A stretch of DNA of 64,000 nt, from the NCBI GenBank assembly GCA_964431125.1, contig CAYSII010000001.1, positions 124,001 to 188,000 of the forward strand, read 5' to 3'. Both the position numbers and the translations under genes were made by a program. The notes under the pieces are model-generated. The model had not been told where the DNA came from, made no database searches, and saw only the letters and a program-made list of their open reading frames with translations. This DNA is from Methanolinea_A sp964431125 (GTDB lineage: Archaea; Halobacteriota; Methanomicrobia; Methanomicrobiales; Methanospirillaceae). Positions 1-7,849 of the stretch are shown one piece after another (the first letter of the stretch is position 1; each line of letters begins with the position of its first letter).

Positions 1-1
1 C

Positions 2-886
2 ATGCAACTGAACGGAGTGACGATTGACAACACGTACGCGGAGGCATTCCCGACATGGATAGCCCGCGTCATTATCACCGCGGTGACAGTTGAATGGGCA
101 AGGAAGGCAGCAACCGAGGCGACAGGGTTTGCTACCTCGGCAATCGGATGTCCCTGCGAAGCAGGAATCGAGTGCGAGCTCTCCCCGGACGAGACACCGG
201 ACGGCCGGCCCGGTGTCTCCATCCTGATCTGTGCAGGGAAGAAGAAGCTCAAGGAACAGGTCGTAGAGCGTCTCGCCGAATGCGTCCTGACGTCTCCCAC
301 GACCGCTGTCTTCAATGGCCTGACGAACACGGAGGAGAAGATCCCTGTCAAGCTCCACTTCTTTGGCGACGGCTACGAGTACCAGAAGGAGGTCGGGGGC
401 AGGAAGTGCTGGGTCATCCCCATCATGGAGGGGGAATACGTCGGCGAGGAGGAGTTTGGCATCGTGAAGGGCGTTGCCGGGGGCAACTTCTTCGTGATGG
501 GCGAGAACCAGATGGCCGCTCTCATGGGAGCACAGGCAGCGTCGGATGCCATTGCCCGCGTCCGCGGCGTCATCACGAGTTTCCCGGGGGGCATTGTTGC
601 CAGTGGCTCGAAGGTGGGATCGAACAAGTACAAGTTCATGCCTGCGAGCACGAACGAGAAGTACTGCCCCACGATCAGGGAGAAGGTCCCGGACAGCAAG
701 GTCCCTGCCGGCGTGAATGCGGTCTACGAGATCGTGATAGACGGCCTTGACGAGAAAGTGGTCGCCGAAGCGATGGCCAGGGGAATAAAGGCTGCCGTGA
801 GAGTCCCGGGAGTCAGGTTCATTAGTGCGGGGAACTTTGGTGGCAACCTCGGGCCCTACAAGATTGAACTCCATAAGATCCTCTGA
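2..886 (+). CDS. ftr: Formylmethanofuran:tetrahydromethanopterin formyltransferase
   Basis: Cytoplasmic enzyme that moves the formyl group from formylmethanofuran to tetrahydromethanopterin, the second step of CO2 reduction to methane. The 294-residue protein matches the family over its whole length (usual size about 297), with the typical N-terminal stretch MQLNGVTIDNTYAEAFPTW and C-terminal end GGNLGPYKIELHKIL. The ATG lies at the second base of the window, so the promoter and ribosome site are outside it. The downstream gene, mmp11, has its own promoter, so ftr probably is not part of that operon. Identity is near certain. Confidence 0.97.
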   Translation: MQLNGVTIDNTYAEAFPTWIARVIITAVTVEWARKAATEATGFATSAIGCPCEAGIECELSPDETPDGRPGVSILICAGKKKLKEQVVERLAECVLTSPTTAVFNGLTNTEEKIPVKLHFFGDGYEYQKEVGGRKCWVIPIMEGEYVGEEEFGIVKGVAGGNFFVMGENQMAALMGAQAASDAIARVRGVITSFPGGIVASGSKVGSNKYKFMPASTNEKYCPTIREKVPDSKVPAGVNAVYEIVIDGLDEKVVAEAMARGIKAAVRVPGVRFISAGNFGGNLGPYKIELHKIL

Positions 887-904
887 TTTTTCCCGGAAAA
901 ATCA
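884..904. repeat. Inverted repeat at the ftr stop codon
   Basis: A 21-bp palindrome with 10-bp arms (TGATTTTTCC / GGAAAAATCA) around one central C. It contains the ftr TGA stop. The arms are too close for a good RNA hairpin, so it may be a protein-binding site or part of a transcription end signal. Seen directly; function inferred. Confidence 0.5.
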
Positions 905-1028
905 TCCTCACCCCCTCTTTTCCAAAACCTGGTGCAAATATCCCCGTGACACGTGATCAATCCCGGCCTTCATTCTCAAAGAGTTCAATTATCCCACTCC
1001 CTTCTTCCGGCCGGGAGATATCGAACCG

Positions 1029-1036
1029 TATAAATA
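1029..1036 (+). promoter_or_regulatory. TATA box of the mmp11-aks operon
   Basis: TATAAATA, a good archaeal TATA box. Transcription should start near 1055-1060, leaving a leader of about 60 nt before mmp11 that contains a small open frame (1081-1125). No other strong box is seen before the operon's later genes, which overlap or abut, so this promoter probably serves all of 1122-8817. Confidence 0.6.
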
Positions 1037-1080
1037 CACCACTGCCGGATATTTTGTTAACGAAATTTTCGGTGACAAAA

Positions 1081-1125
1081 ATGGAAAGTAACCTCTCCTC
1101 CCGGACGGGCGGGGTGCAGCAGTGA
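1081..1125 (+). CDS. Possible 14-codon leader peptide coupled to mmp11
   Basis: An ATG with a well-spaced GGTGA ribosome site (1071-1075) opens a frame for MESNLSSRTGGVQQ. Its TGA overlaps the GTG start of mmp11 (GTGA), the same coupling used between later genes of this operon. It could be a leader peptide or a chance frame; mmp11 also has its own GGGGTG ribosome site just upstream. No protein family is recognised. Confidence 0.3.
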   Translation: MESNLSSRTGGVQQ

Positions 1126-2033
1126 CAAAAAGAGACCCCCCCCTGCTCAGTGACCCCTACGTCATCCGCTATCCCGAGATTGTAGCCGTCGCGGACGAAG
1201 AGGGGCATCAGGTCGAACTCGTGGAGTTCTTCGAGTGCACGGGAGGCGCCATGTGGGTCCAGATGCACTATGCGAGGAGCCCGCTCGTCCGGTCGGTGCG
1301 GACGGTGGGTTCGAGCACACGCTACATCCTTGTCCCCGGGAAGGTCGACCTGGACCTTGTCGGTTCCCGTTTTCCTGCCGGGATATCAGGCGTTTCGGTT
1401 GAAGGAGAGGAGATCGCGATCTCGTATGTCGGTCTCGGGGGAGGTGGCGTCGGGGCTTCGGGATGCCGTTCCCTTGCCGGGGGCGTCATCAGGTCGGTAT
1501 GCGATCCCTCCGGCGGGGGGAGGAAGGCAGGGGCGACGATCTGGCTCCCGCGGAGGGAGCGCGTCCTCATCGGGGTCGATGACACGGACACGCCGGAAGA
1601 CGGGGCGACCTGGACGCTCTGCCATAACATTGCCCGGGCTGTCCAGGACGAGGACTCCCGGTACCTCTCGCACACGATTGTCCAGCTCTTCCCGGTTCCC
1701 TACCGGACGAAGAACTGCGTTGCGGTGGTCTGCGAGTTTGCCTCGCGGGATCCCGACCGCCTCGTCTCCTCCTTCGAGAGGCTGCTTGCCTCCCACACAC
1801 TCTCCCCGGAGACCGGGATGGCTGTCTTCCGGGGGTTCGATCCACGGCCCCATCTCGAGGAGTTCGGGTGGGCTGTCAAGAGGGGAGAGATCGGCCGCGA
1901 GAGACTGGCAGAACTCGAGAAAGACGGCCTTTCGTATGTCATGGAGGGGAGGGGGCTCATCGGTGCCGTTGCATCCATCCCCTTCTCCACCCGTTTCCCG
2001 GAGGCGCTGCAGCTGTGCACTGGAGAGAACTGA
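1122..2033 (+). CDS. Methanogenesis marker protein 11
   Basis: A 303-residue protein of the Mmp11 family, found in methanogens but without an established function. The middle holds the motif GVDDTDTPEDGATW (about residues 151-164), resembling the DDTD motif of TiaS-type tRNA-modifying ATP-dependent enzymes, so nucleotide binding is plausible. It starts with GTG preceded by GGGGTG, and that GTG overlaps the end of a tiny leader frame. Its end overlaps the start of the radical SAM gene by 19 bp. First full gene of an operon that runs through the coenzyme B genes, which suggests a cofactor-related role. Family assignment is good; function unknown. Confidence 0.88.
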   Translation: MTKRDPPLLSDPYVIRYPEIVAVADEEGHQVELVEFFECTGGAMWVQMHYARSPLVRSVRTVGSSTRYILVPGKVDLDLVGSRFPAGISGVSVEGEEIAISYVGLGGGGVGASGCRSLAGGVIRSVCDPSGGGRKAGATIWLPRRERVLIGVDDTDTPEDGATWTLCHNIARAVQDEDSRYLSHTIVQLFPVPYRTKNCVAVVCEFASRDPDRLVSSFERLLASHTLSPETGMAVFRGFDPRPHLEEFGWAVKRGEIGRERLAELEKDGLSYVMEGRGLIGAVASIPFSTRFPEALQLCTGEN

Positions 2034-2989
2034 AGGCGAAGCTCCTCTCTGTCGGTACGACGCGCCTTGCGGGTGAAGCGGCAGGGGAATACATCGCCCG
2101 GTCCTCTGCCGGTCCCGGAACAGGCGGCCCGGGATCGATCTTCTTCTCCTGCAGGGGGCGGAGGGTCCGGCTCTCGCTTGGGGAAGAGAGCCCCATCGTG
2201 ATCACGCACAGGGGAGGGGGAGCGGCAACGCTCGAGTATAGCGGCAGGAAGATCGAAGGGGAGCTCGAGAGGATCGCCTTCCACTGCCCGCGCCAGGCGT
2301 ACCTGACCGTGAGCAGCGGGTGCATCTTCTCGTGCCGGTACTGCGGGGTTCCGGGGAACCCCCTGGCGAGAAAGTCTGTCACGGAGATCGTGGAGATGGT
2401 CAGGCAGGTCGCAGACAGGGTGGACGCGATATCCCTGACGAGCGGTGTCGTGGGATCTGTCGGCGAAGAGGAGCGATACGTCCTCGGGGTGGTCAGGGAG
2501 CTTCGGAGGCAGTTTACCCTGCCCATCGGTGTCTCTATCTACCCGGCGGAGGGAACCCCGGAGCGGCTCTTCTCCCTCGGTGTAACCGAAGTCAAGTTCA
2601 ACGTGGAGGCGGCAACAGACAGCCTCTTCGAGGAGATGTGCCCGGGGCTCTCCCGGGATGCAATCTGGGATGCTCTCTCCCGTTCTGTCCCGCTCTTCGG
2701 GAGAAACCACGTCTTTTCCAATATCATCGTCGGGCTCGGGGAGACGGACAGGGAAGCAGCCGCATGCATCAGGCGTCTTGCACGCATGGGGGTCATCCCC
2801 ATCGTCCGGCCACTCACCCCTGCTGCATCCTGCAGGCACCTTCCCCGGCCGGCGCCGGAACGTCTCCTCTCTCTCTTCAGGATACACGCGGATGCTCTCC
2901 GGGAGGCAGGACTCGACGCGACACGAGCCCTCTCCATGTGTGCGGCATGCACGGGGTGCGACCTCGTCCCCGGGAGGGATGGGACATGA
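2015..2989 (+). CDS. Radical SAM protein, methanogen cofactor operon
   Basis: A 324-residue radical SAM enzyme with the cluster motif C103-x3-C107-x2-C110 (sequence CIFSCRYC) after an unusual N-terminal region of about 100 residues. The C-terminal end carries three more cysteines (CAACTGC), possibly ligands of an auxiliary Fe-S cluster. The GTG start at 2015 is chosen because GGAGG lies at 2000-2004 and the frame upstream only shadows mmp11. Its stop overlaps the ATG of the TPP enzyme (ATGA). It does not look like Mmp10, the McrA arginine methyltransferase, whose cluster region I remember as different. Substrate unknown; a step in coenzyme B or another methanogen cofactor is an inference from position. 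Confidence 0.8.
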   Translation: MHWRELKAKLLSVGTTRLAGEAAGEYIARSSAGPGTGGPGSIFFSCRGRRVRLSLGEESPIVITHRGGGAATLEYSGRKIEGELERIAFHCPRQAYLTVSSGCIFSCRYCGVPGNPLARKSVTEIVEMVRQVADRVDAISLTSGVVGSVGEEERYVLGVVRELRRQFTLPIGVSIYPAEGTPERLFSLGVTEVKFNVEAATDSLFEEMCPGLSRDAIWDALSRSVPLFGRNHVFSNIIVGLGETDREAAACIRRLARMGVIPIVRPLTPAASCRHLPRPAPERLLSLFRIHADALREAGLDATRALSMCAACTGCDLVPGRDGT

Positions 2990-4272
2990 GAGGCGAGGAG
3001 GCACTCGCGCAGGCGCTTGTTGACGCAACGGATTGTCGCTACACGGTCCCCGGGTTTCCCATCACGGGGCTTGCGGCCCTCTGCGGTGCCGAGGGAGTCA
3101 TCAACGAGAAGACGGGACTCGAGTACGCACTCGGTGACTCCCTGGCCGGAAAGCGCGCGGCGCTCATTGCCAAGAACGTGGGAGTCAGCGCCTGCGTCGA
3201 CCCGCTCGTCCAGGCGACTGCCCAGGGTCTCGTTGCGGGTGTCATCGTCGTTGCCGGTGACGACCCGTCGGCCGCAGGATCCCAGACTTCCCAGGACAGC
3301 CGCATCATAGGAGAGCTCGCAGAGATACCCGTGCTCGAGCCCGGCCCCGAGAGCTGTTTCCGTGCGGTTGAAGCGGCCCTTGAGGCATCAGAGGATTTCT
3401 CGCGGGTCGCCATGCTGCGGGTAACTCCGGCGCTCCTCGAAAGCAAGGTGACCGATCGTCCGGTTCCCCGCAGGAACGGGCGGGGGAGCCTCCCGGACAG
3501 GAGCTACACCATGCACGGGAGGGCGACAGCATCGCGCAGGGTCCTTTCGAGGATGCAGGACTGGGCCGATCGATCGCCGCTCAACATCTGGCAGGGAGGT
3601 GCGGCCGGGATCGGGCCCTCTCCCGGAGAGACAAGGATCGTGACGGTCTTCCCGCCACCACGCCGTCTCGCCGGGTACACCGAGATCAGGGAGGAGGGGC
3701 TCCCGTTTGCAGGAGACCACTGCCGGCACACGTTTCTCGGAAAAAACATGGAAGAAGAGCCCGAGACATTCCGGAAGCGTGGATACTACAGGACATTCTG
3801 CCGGGGATGCCCTTTCCGGCCTGTAATCTCCCTCATGCAGGAGGAGGGCATGAGACCCGTGTGCGATGCCGGGTGTGCCGTCCTTGCAATGAACCCGCCG
3901 TTCCGAATCGGTGTGGCGAGTTACGGGATGGGCTCCTCCATCGCGGTTGCGGCCCGGAGCACGGGGGTCGCACTCACCGGTGACTACGCACTCCTCCACA
4001 GTGGCATCAACGCCCTCATCGACGTGTACGAGAAGAGACTTCCCCTCCTCTGCATCGTGATGGACAACCGGTGTTCAGCCATGACGGGAAGGCAACCCTC
4101 GTTTCCGCTCGAGCCGTACCTGCGATGGGCAGAACCGCAGTACACCCGTGCACCGGATATTGGGGAGATCCGGGAACTCTTCCGGACGGTGAACCGCCCG
4201 GGAGTCATTGTGATCAGGGGGGAATGCCCGGCAGGGCAGAACCATGAGATCGTGGAATGTCGAGATATGTGA
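2986..4272 (+). CDS. IorA-like thiamine pyrophosphate enzyme lacking ferredoxin domain
   Basis: A 428-residue protein resembling the alpha subunit of indolepyruvate oxidoreductase (IorA). Residues 1-170 form the pyrimidine-binding part, with the likely TPP-activating Glu41 in NEKTGLE. Residues 266-428 form the TPP-binding part, with FCRGCPFRP (about 271), GDYALLHSG (about 332) and MDNRCSAMTG. IorA is about 600 residues and ends in an 8-Cys ferredoxin domain; here that domain is absent, so electron transfer to ferredoxin would need a partner that is not nearby. The gene is coupled upstream to the radical SAM gene (ATGA) and overlaps aksA by 29 bp. A non-oxidative 2-oxoacid decarboxylase, possibly for 2-oxosuberate, fits this context but is inference. 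Confidence 0.75.
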   Translation: MRGEEALAQALVDATDCRYTVPGFPITGLAALCGAEGVINEKTGLEYALGDSLAGKRAALIAKNVGVSACVDPLVQATAQGLVAGVIVVAGDDPSAAGSQTSQDSRIIGELAEIPVLEPGPESCFRAVEAALEASEDFSRVAMLRVTPALLESKVTDRPVPRRNGRGSLPDRSYTMHGRATASRRVLSRMQDWADRSPLNIWQGGAAGIGPSPGETRIVTVFPPPRRLAGYTEIREEGLPFAGDHCRHTFLGKNMEEEPETFRKRGYYRTFCRGCPFRPVISLMQEEGMRPVCDAGCAVLAMNPPFRIGVASYGMGSSIAVAARSTGVALTGDYALLHSGINALIDVYEKRLPLLCIVMDNRCSAMTGRQPSFPLEPYLRWAEPQYTRAPDIGEIRELFRTVNRPGVIVIRGECPAGQNHEIVECRDM

Positions 4273-5374
4273 TGTTACCCTCCGCGATGGCGAACAGACC
4301 CCGGGGGTCTCGTTCACGTGCGAGGAGAAGGTGAGGATCGCCGAGGTCCTCGACCAGGTGGGAGTGGAGGTCATCGAGGCCGGGTTCCCGGCGACCTCGA
4401 GCTACGAGAAGAGATGCGTCAGCAGCGTTGCCTCGCTGGGGCTGGATGCCCGCATCTGCTGCCTTGCCAGGGCACGGAAGGCGGACGTCGACGCGGCAAT
4501 CGACGCGGGCGTGGACATGGTGAGCATCTTCATCCCCACGTCGGAACTCCATGTCCGCACCAAGTTCCATGCACCGAGGGAGAAGGTTCTGGCCGAGGCA
4601 CTGGAGATGGTGGACTACACCCGCGACCATGGCCTCCAGGTCCGGTTTGCCGCGGAAGATGCTTCAAGGACCGATCTCCCCTTCCTGCTCGAGGTCTACC
4701 GCCAGGGCGAGGAGCACGGCGCGGACCTCCTCTCCTTTGCCGACACGGTGGGAGCTCTTACCCCGCTCGAGATATACAGGACGATGAGGAAGATCGCCAG
4801 GCAGGTGAAAAAACCCCTCTGCGCCCACTGCCACAATGACATGGGACTCGCCACGGCGAACACGATTGCGGCAGCGCAGGGAGGGGCGTTCCAGCTCCAT
4901 ACGACCGTCAATGGCATCGGCGAGAGGGCGGGGAATGCCGCACTCGAGGAGGTCCTGGTCATCCTGCACACGAAGGGACATGTCAGGCGGTATGACCTCT
5001 CGCACCTCGTGACGCTCTCGAACATGGTCGCCCAGTACTCCGGTATCGCTGTCGACAGGATCAAACCGGTTGTCGGGGAGCATGCGTTCCGGCACGAGAG
5101 CGGTATCCATATCGCTGCGATCCTGGAGGACCCGGAGACATACGAGTTCTTCCCTCCCTCCCTCGTGGGTGCGACCCGCAAGTTCACGCTCGGCAAGCAT
5201 ACCGGGAAGAAGGCGCTCGAGCACGAGGTCGCACGCCTCGGGTATTCTCTCCCCGAGAAAGACCTCTGCCGTGTCCTTGAACTTGTCAAGGACCGGGGCG
5301 AGAAGAAGGTCGAGCTCACGGACGAGACACTGATCGACCTGATCAAGATGGTGATGGGGGGGCCACCCCTGTGA
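4244..5374 (+). CDS. aksA: Homocitrate synthase AksA, coenzyme B pathway
   Basis: Condenses acetyl-CoA with 2-oxoglutarate and then with longer 2-oxoacids, starting each elongation round towards 2-oxosuberate, the precursor of 7-mercaptoheptanoate in coenzyme B. The 376-residue protein shows the DRE-TIM metallolyase signatures CDVTLRDGEQTPGV near the N-terminus, HCHNDMGLATAN and GIGERAGNAALEE. It lacks the C-terminal leucine-feedback domain of LeuA, as expected for AksA rather than isopropylmalate synthase. It overlaps the TPP gene upstream and aksD downstream (GTGA). The adjacent aksDEF genes support Aks rather than leucine or citramalate biosynthesis. Confidence 0.88.
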   Translation: MRSWNVEICDVTLRDGEQTPGVSFTCEEKVRIAEVLDQVGVEVIEAGFPATSSYEKRCVSSVASLGLDARICCLARARKADVDAAIDAGVDMVSIFIPTSELHVRTKFHAPREKVLAEALEMVDYTRDHGLQVRFAAEDASRTDLPFLLEVYRQGEEHGADLLSFADTVGALTPLEIYRTMRKIARQVKKPLCAHCHNDMGLATANTIAAAQGGAFQLHTTVNGIGERAGNAALEEVLVILHTKGHVRRYDLSHLVTLSNMVAQYSGIAVDRIKPVVGEHAFRHESGIHIAAILEDPETYEFFPPSLVGATRKFTLGKHTGKKALEHEVARLGYSLPEKDLCRVLELVKDRGEKKVELTDETLIDLIKMVMGGPPL

Positions 5375-6585
5375 CGACCCTCTCGGAGCGGATACTCGGC
5401 GCCCCGGCAGGGAGCTACGTGGACCGACGTGTCGACCGGGCGTATGTCCATGACGGGACCGGCGTCCTCACCCTCGAGGCATGGAATGCCATGCAGGCAG
5501 AAAGACTTGCAGAGAGAGACCGGATCTTTGTCTTCTTTGACCACATCGTCCCTGCAAACAACTCGGTGACGGCAGGTCTCCAGGCCGAACTGCGCAGGTT
5601 CGCCCGGGAGCAGGGACTCTTCTTTGCGGACGTCGGAGGGGGAATCTGCCACCAGATCATGGCGGAGGGGATCGCTCTCCCCGGCGAGATCGTCGTCGGA
5701 GCCGACTCCCATACGTGCACGCTCGGGGCATTCGGTGCCTTTGCAACAGGGGTAGGTGCAACGGATATGGCTGCCATCTGGGCAGACGGCGGCACGTGGT
5801 TCCGCGTGCCGGAGACGATCGGAATAATCCTTTCAGGCAGGCTCCGGGAACCTGCCGAGGCAAAAGACCTTGCCCTCACCTACGTCGGGCGGCTCACGAT
5901 GGACGGGGCGACATACATGGCCCTCGAATTCGTCGGTGACGGAGTGGGATCGCTCTCCATGGACTCCCGCATGACCCTTGCAAACCTTGCCGTGGAGACG
6001 GGGGCAAAGGCAGGACTCTTCTATGCCGACCAGACGACGGTTGAGTACCTCAGGGGTTTCGGACACTCCGTGGAACCGCAGGCTCCCGGAGAGGCCGACT
6101 ACGGAACCACCCTCGGGATCGACATGGACGACATCGTTCCGGTCGTCGCAGTACCGCCCCGCGTGGACACCGTCAGGCCCGTCGAGGACCTGGCCGGCCT
6201 TCCCCTCGACCAGGTCTTTTTTGGAACCTGCACGAACGGCAGGTACTCCGACCTGGAAAGGTTCGCCCGCATTGTCCGGGGAAAGAAGGTCAGGGTCCGC
6301 ACCCTTGTCGCACCTGCATCGCGGGGCGTTCTTGCCCGGGCAGCCGGGACAGGGGTTCTCTCATGGCTGCTCGAGGCAGGCTGCACCATCCTTCCGCCGG
6401 GCTGCGGCCCCTGCCTTGGAGCTCACCAGGGTGTGATCGGCGAGGGAGAGGTCTGCCTCTCCACGGCGAACCGGAACTTCAGGAACCGGATGGGTGTCGG
6501 CGGAGAGATCTACCTTGCCTCACCTGCAACCGCCGCTGCGAGTGCCCTCGCAGGCTCTCTTGCAGTTCCGGAGGTGCCGCGATGA
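5371..6585 (+). CDS. aksD: Homoaconitase large subunit AksD
   Basis: Large subunit of the aconitase-type hydro-lyase that isomerises (R)-homocitrate and its longer homologues. The 404 residues match LeuC-like proteins of archaea. Cluster ligands are seen in FFGTCTNG (Cys near 287) and in CGPCLG (near 345 and 348). The GTG start overlaps the aksA stop, and the stop overlaps the aksE ATG. It works as a heteromer with AksE. Paralogy with isopropylmalate isomerase means specificity is inferred mostly from the operon. Confidence 0.88.
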   Translation: MTTLSERILGAPAGSYVDRRVDRAYVHDGTGVLTLEAWNAMQAERLAERDRIFVFFDHIVPANNSVTAGLQAELRRFAREQGLFFADVGGGICHQIMAEGIALPGEIVVGADSHTCTLGAFGAFATGVGATDMAAIWADGGTWFRVPETIGIILSGRLREPAEAKDLALTYVGRLTMDGATYMALEFVGDGVGSLSMDSRMTLANLAVETGAKAGLFYADQTTVEYLRGFGHSVEPQAPGEADYGTTLGIDMDDIVPVVAVPPRVDTVRPVEDLAGLPLDQVFFGTCTNGRYSDLERFARIVRGKKVRVRTLVAPASRGVLARAAGTGVLSWLLEAGCTILPPGCGPCLGAHQGVIGEGEVCLSTANRNFRNRMGVGGEIYLASPATAAASALAGSLAVPEVPR

Positions 6586-7052
6586 AGATCGGGGGCCCTG
6601 CCGTCTGCCTCGGCGAGGATATCGATACCGATCTCATCATAGCCGGCCGTTACCTGCGCACGAAGGATCGCTCGGTCTGGGCAACCCGCGTCTTCGAGGA
6701 CCTGGATCCTGCGCTCGCACCCCGTCTCCGCGGTGCTATCATCATCGCGGGGAAGAACTTCGGCTGCGGTTCGTCACGAGAGCAGGCGGCAATAGCCCTG
6801 CGCGAGGCAGGGGTCCTCTGCGTGATCGCACCCTCTTTTGCACGGATATTCTTCCGCAACGCAATCAATACCGGACTCCCCGTCATGGAATGTGCATGCC
6901 CCTGCACCGGGGGGGAATGGGTCGTTGCAGACCCTGCATCAGGGATGATCGAGGCGGGGGGCCGCACATACGCGGCCCGTCCCCTCTCCCCGAGGATGCT
7001 GGAGATCCTCTCCGCCGGCGGGCTCGTGGAATACTGGAGGAAAAAGCGGTGA
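6582..7052 (+). CDS. aksE: Homoaconitase small subunit AksE
   Basis: Small swivelling subunit (156 residues) of homoaconitase, partner of AksD. It shows the family motifs GEDIDTDLIIAGRYLRT near the N-terminus and GKNFGCGSSREQAA in the middle. The specificity loop reads YLRT. As I recall, YLRT marks the homoaconitase small subunit in Methanocaldococcus, while the isopropylmalate isomerase paralogue has a YLV-type loop, so this supports an Aks role. It starts within the aksD stop (ATGA) and its own stop overlaps the GTG of the next gene. Confidence 0.88.
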   Translation: MKIGGPAVCLGEDIDTDLIIAGRYLRTKDRSVWATRVFEDLDPALAPRLRGAIIIAGKNFGCGSSREQAAIALREAGVLCVIAPSFARIFFRNAINTGLPVMECACPCTGGEWVVADPASGMIEAGGRTYAARPLSPRMLEILSAGGLVEYWRKKR

Positions 7053-7849
7053 TCTTCCCCCGGGAGTGCAAGGTGGTCGGACGTGCAGCGGGCAGACCCT
7101 GCGGTGACCGCGTCTATTTTCTCACGAAGTATCTTCTCCGTGAGACAGACCGGGGCATGGAACTCCTCGAGATCTCGACAGACCCTTCTGCGACAGGAAT
7201 GATGCGCCCGATCCTTTCTGCCCGGGTCCTTGCGTCCCCGGAGGAGGTGGCGGTCCATCCCCACCGTGTCCAGATCCACGACAGGGCGCACCTCGTGGAA
7301 CTTGCGTGCCAGAGCAAGAGCCGCTGCACGGTCTTTTTCGGGCACGACGAGCACTTAACATTCGTCCTTGACCCTGACCCGTCTGAATTCTCAAGGATCC
7401 ACGTGTACGATGTGACTCCCCCGCGCCCGAGCCTCTCCTCCACGATCAGGGAACTCGAGGAGGCAGGGATGTTTGGGGAACTCGATATCATCTTTGTCCA
7501 TGCAGTGCAGGATATCTCGCAGGTGGATGCAGATGTCTATCCCTGCCGTGCGGCAGGTTTTCCGCGGACGCTCGACTCCGACCCGGTCTATTTGAAGGAC
7601 ACAGTCGCCGGGTGCCTGACCGGCACCCAGATTGTCCGCGAGTGCTACGGGGAGGAGATCAGGGTCATCGACATCTGCCCCCTCGGGATGGTCCGCGATG
7701 AACCGTTCATTGCACGCTGCTGCAGGAAGGAGAGGGAGGGATTCAGGGTGATCAATGGGAAGAAGGGGATCGTTGTGCACTGGGGTGCTGGGCCTGCCGA
7801 GATATACAGGGCAGTGGTCAGCCTTGCGGGGAGGGAGAAGGAGAGATGA
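7049..7849 (+). CDS. Conserved protein of unknown function inside the aks operon
   Basis: A 266-residue soluble protein beginning at GTG 7049 (GTGA overlap with aksE) and ending in an ATGA overlap with aksF. I cannot attach a family name with confidence. Visible features are several cysteines (for example CPLGMVRDEPFIARCC near residues 210-225), a C-terminal segment INGKKGIVVHWGAGPAEIYR, and no signal peptide or membrane segment. Its place between homoaconitase and the dehydrogenase, coupled on both sides, strongly suggests a role in the same pathway; which step is unknown. Confidence 0.75.
   Translation: MIFPRECKVVGRAAGRPCGDRVYFLTKYLLRETDRGMELLEISTDPSATGMMRPILSARVLASPEEVAVHPHRVQIHDRAHLVELACQSKSRCTVFFGHDEHLTFVLDPDPSEFSRIHVYDVTPPRPSLSSTIRELEEAGMFGELDIIFVHAVQDISQVDADVYPCRAAGFPRTLDSDPVYLKDTVAGCLTGTQIVRECYGEEIRVIDICPLGMVRDEPFIARCCRKEREGFRVINGKKGIVVHWGAGPAEIYRAVVSLAGREKER

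Noticed and set aside
2015..2989. Assignment of the radical SAM gene as Mmp10
   Set aside because: Shorter than Mmp10 and the cysteine motif CIFSCRYCGVP does not match the Mmp10 pattern as I remember it.
1700..3028. 442-codon antisense frame opposite mmp11 and the radical SAM gene
   Set aside because: Shadow of GC-rich codons; no family resemblance, no ribosome site, low-complexity Pro/Arg composition.
4696..5712. 338-codon antisense frame over aksA/aksD
   Set aside because: Runs opposite two clear genes and shows no protein-like features.
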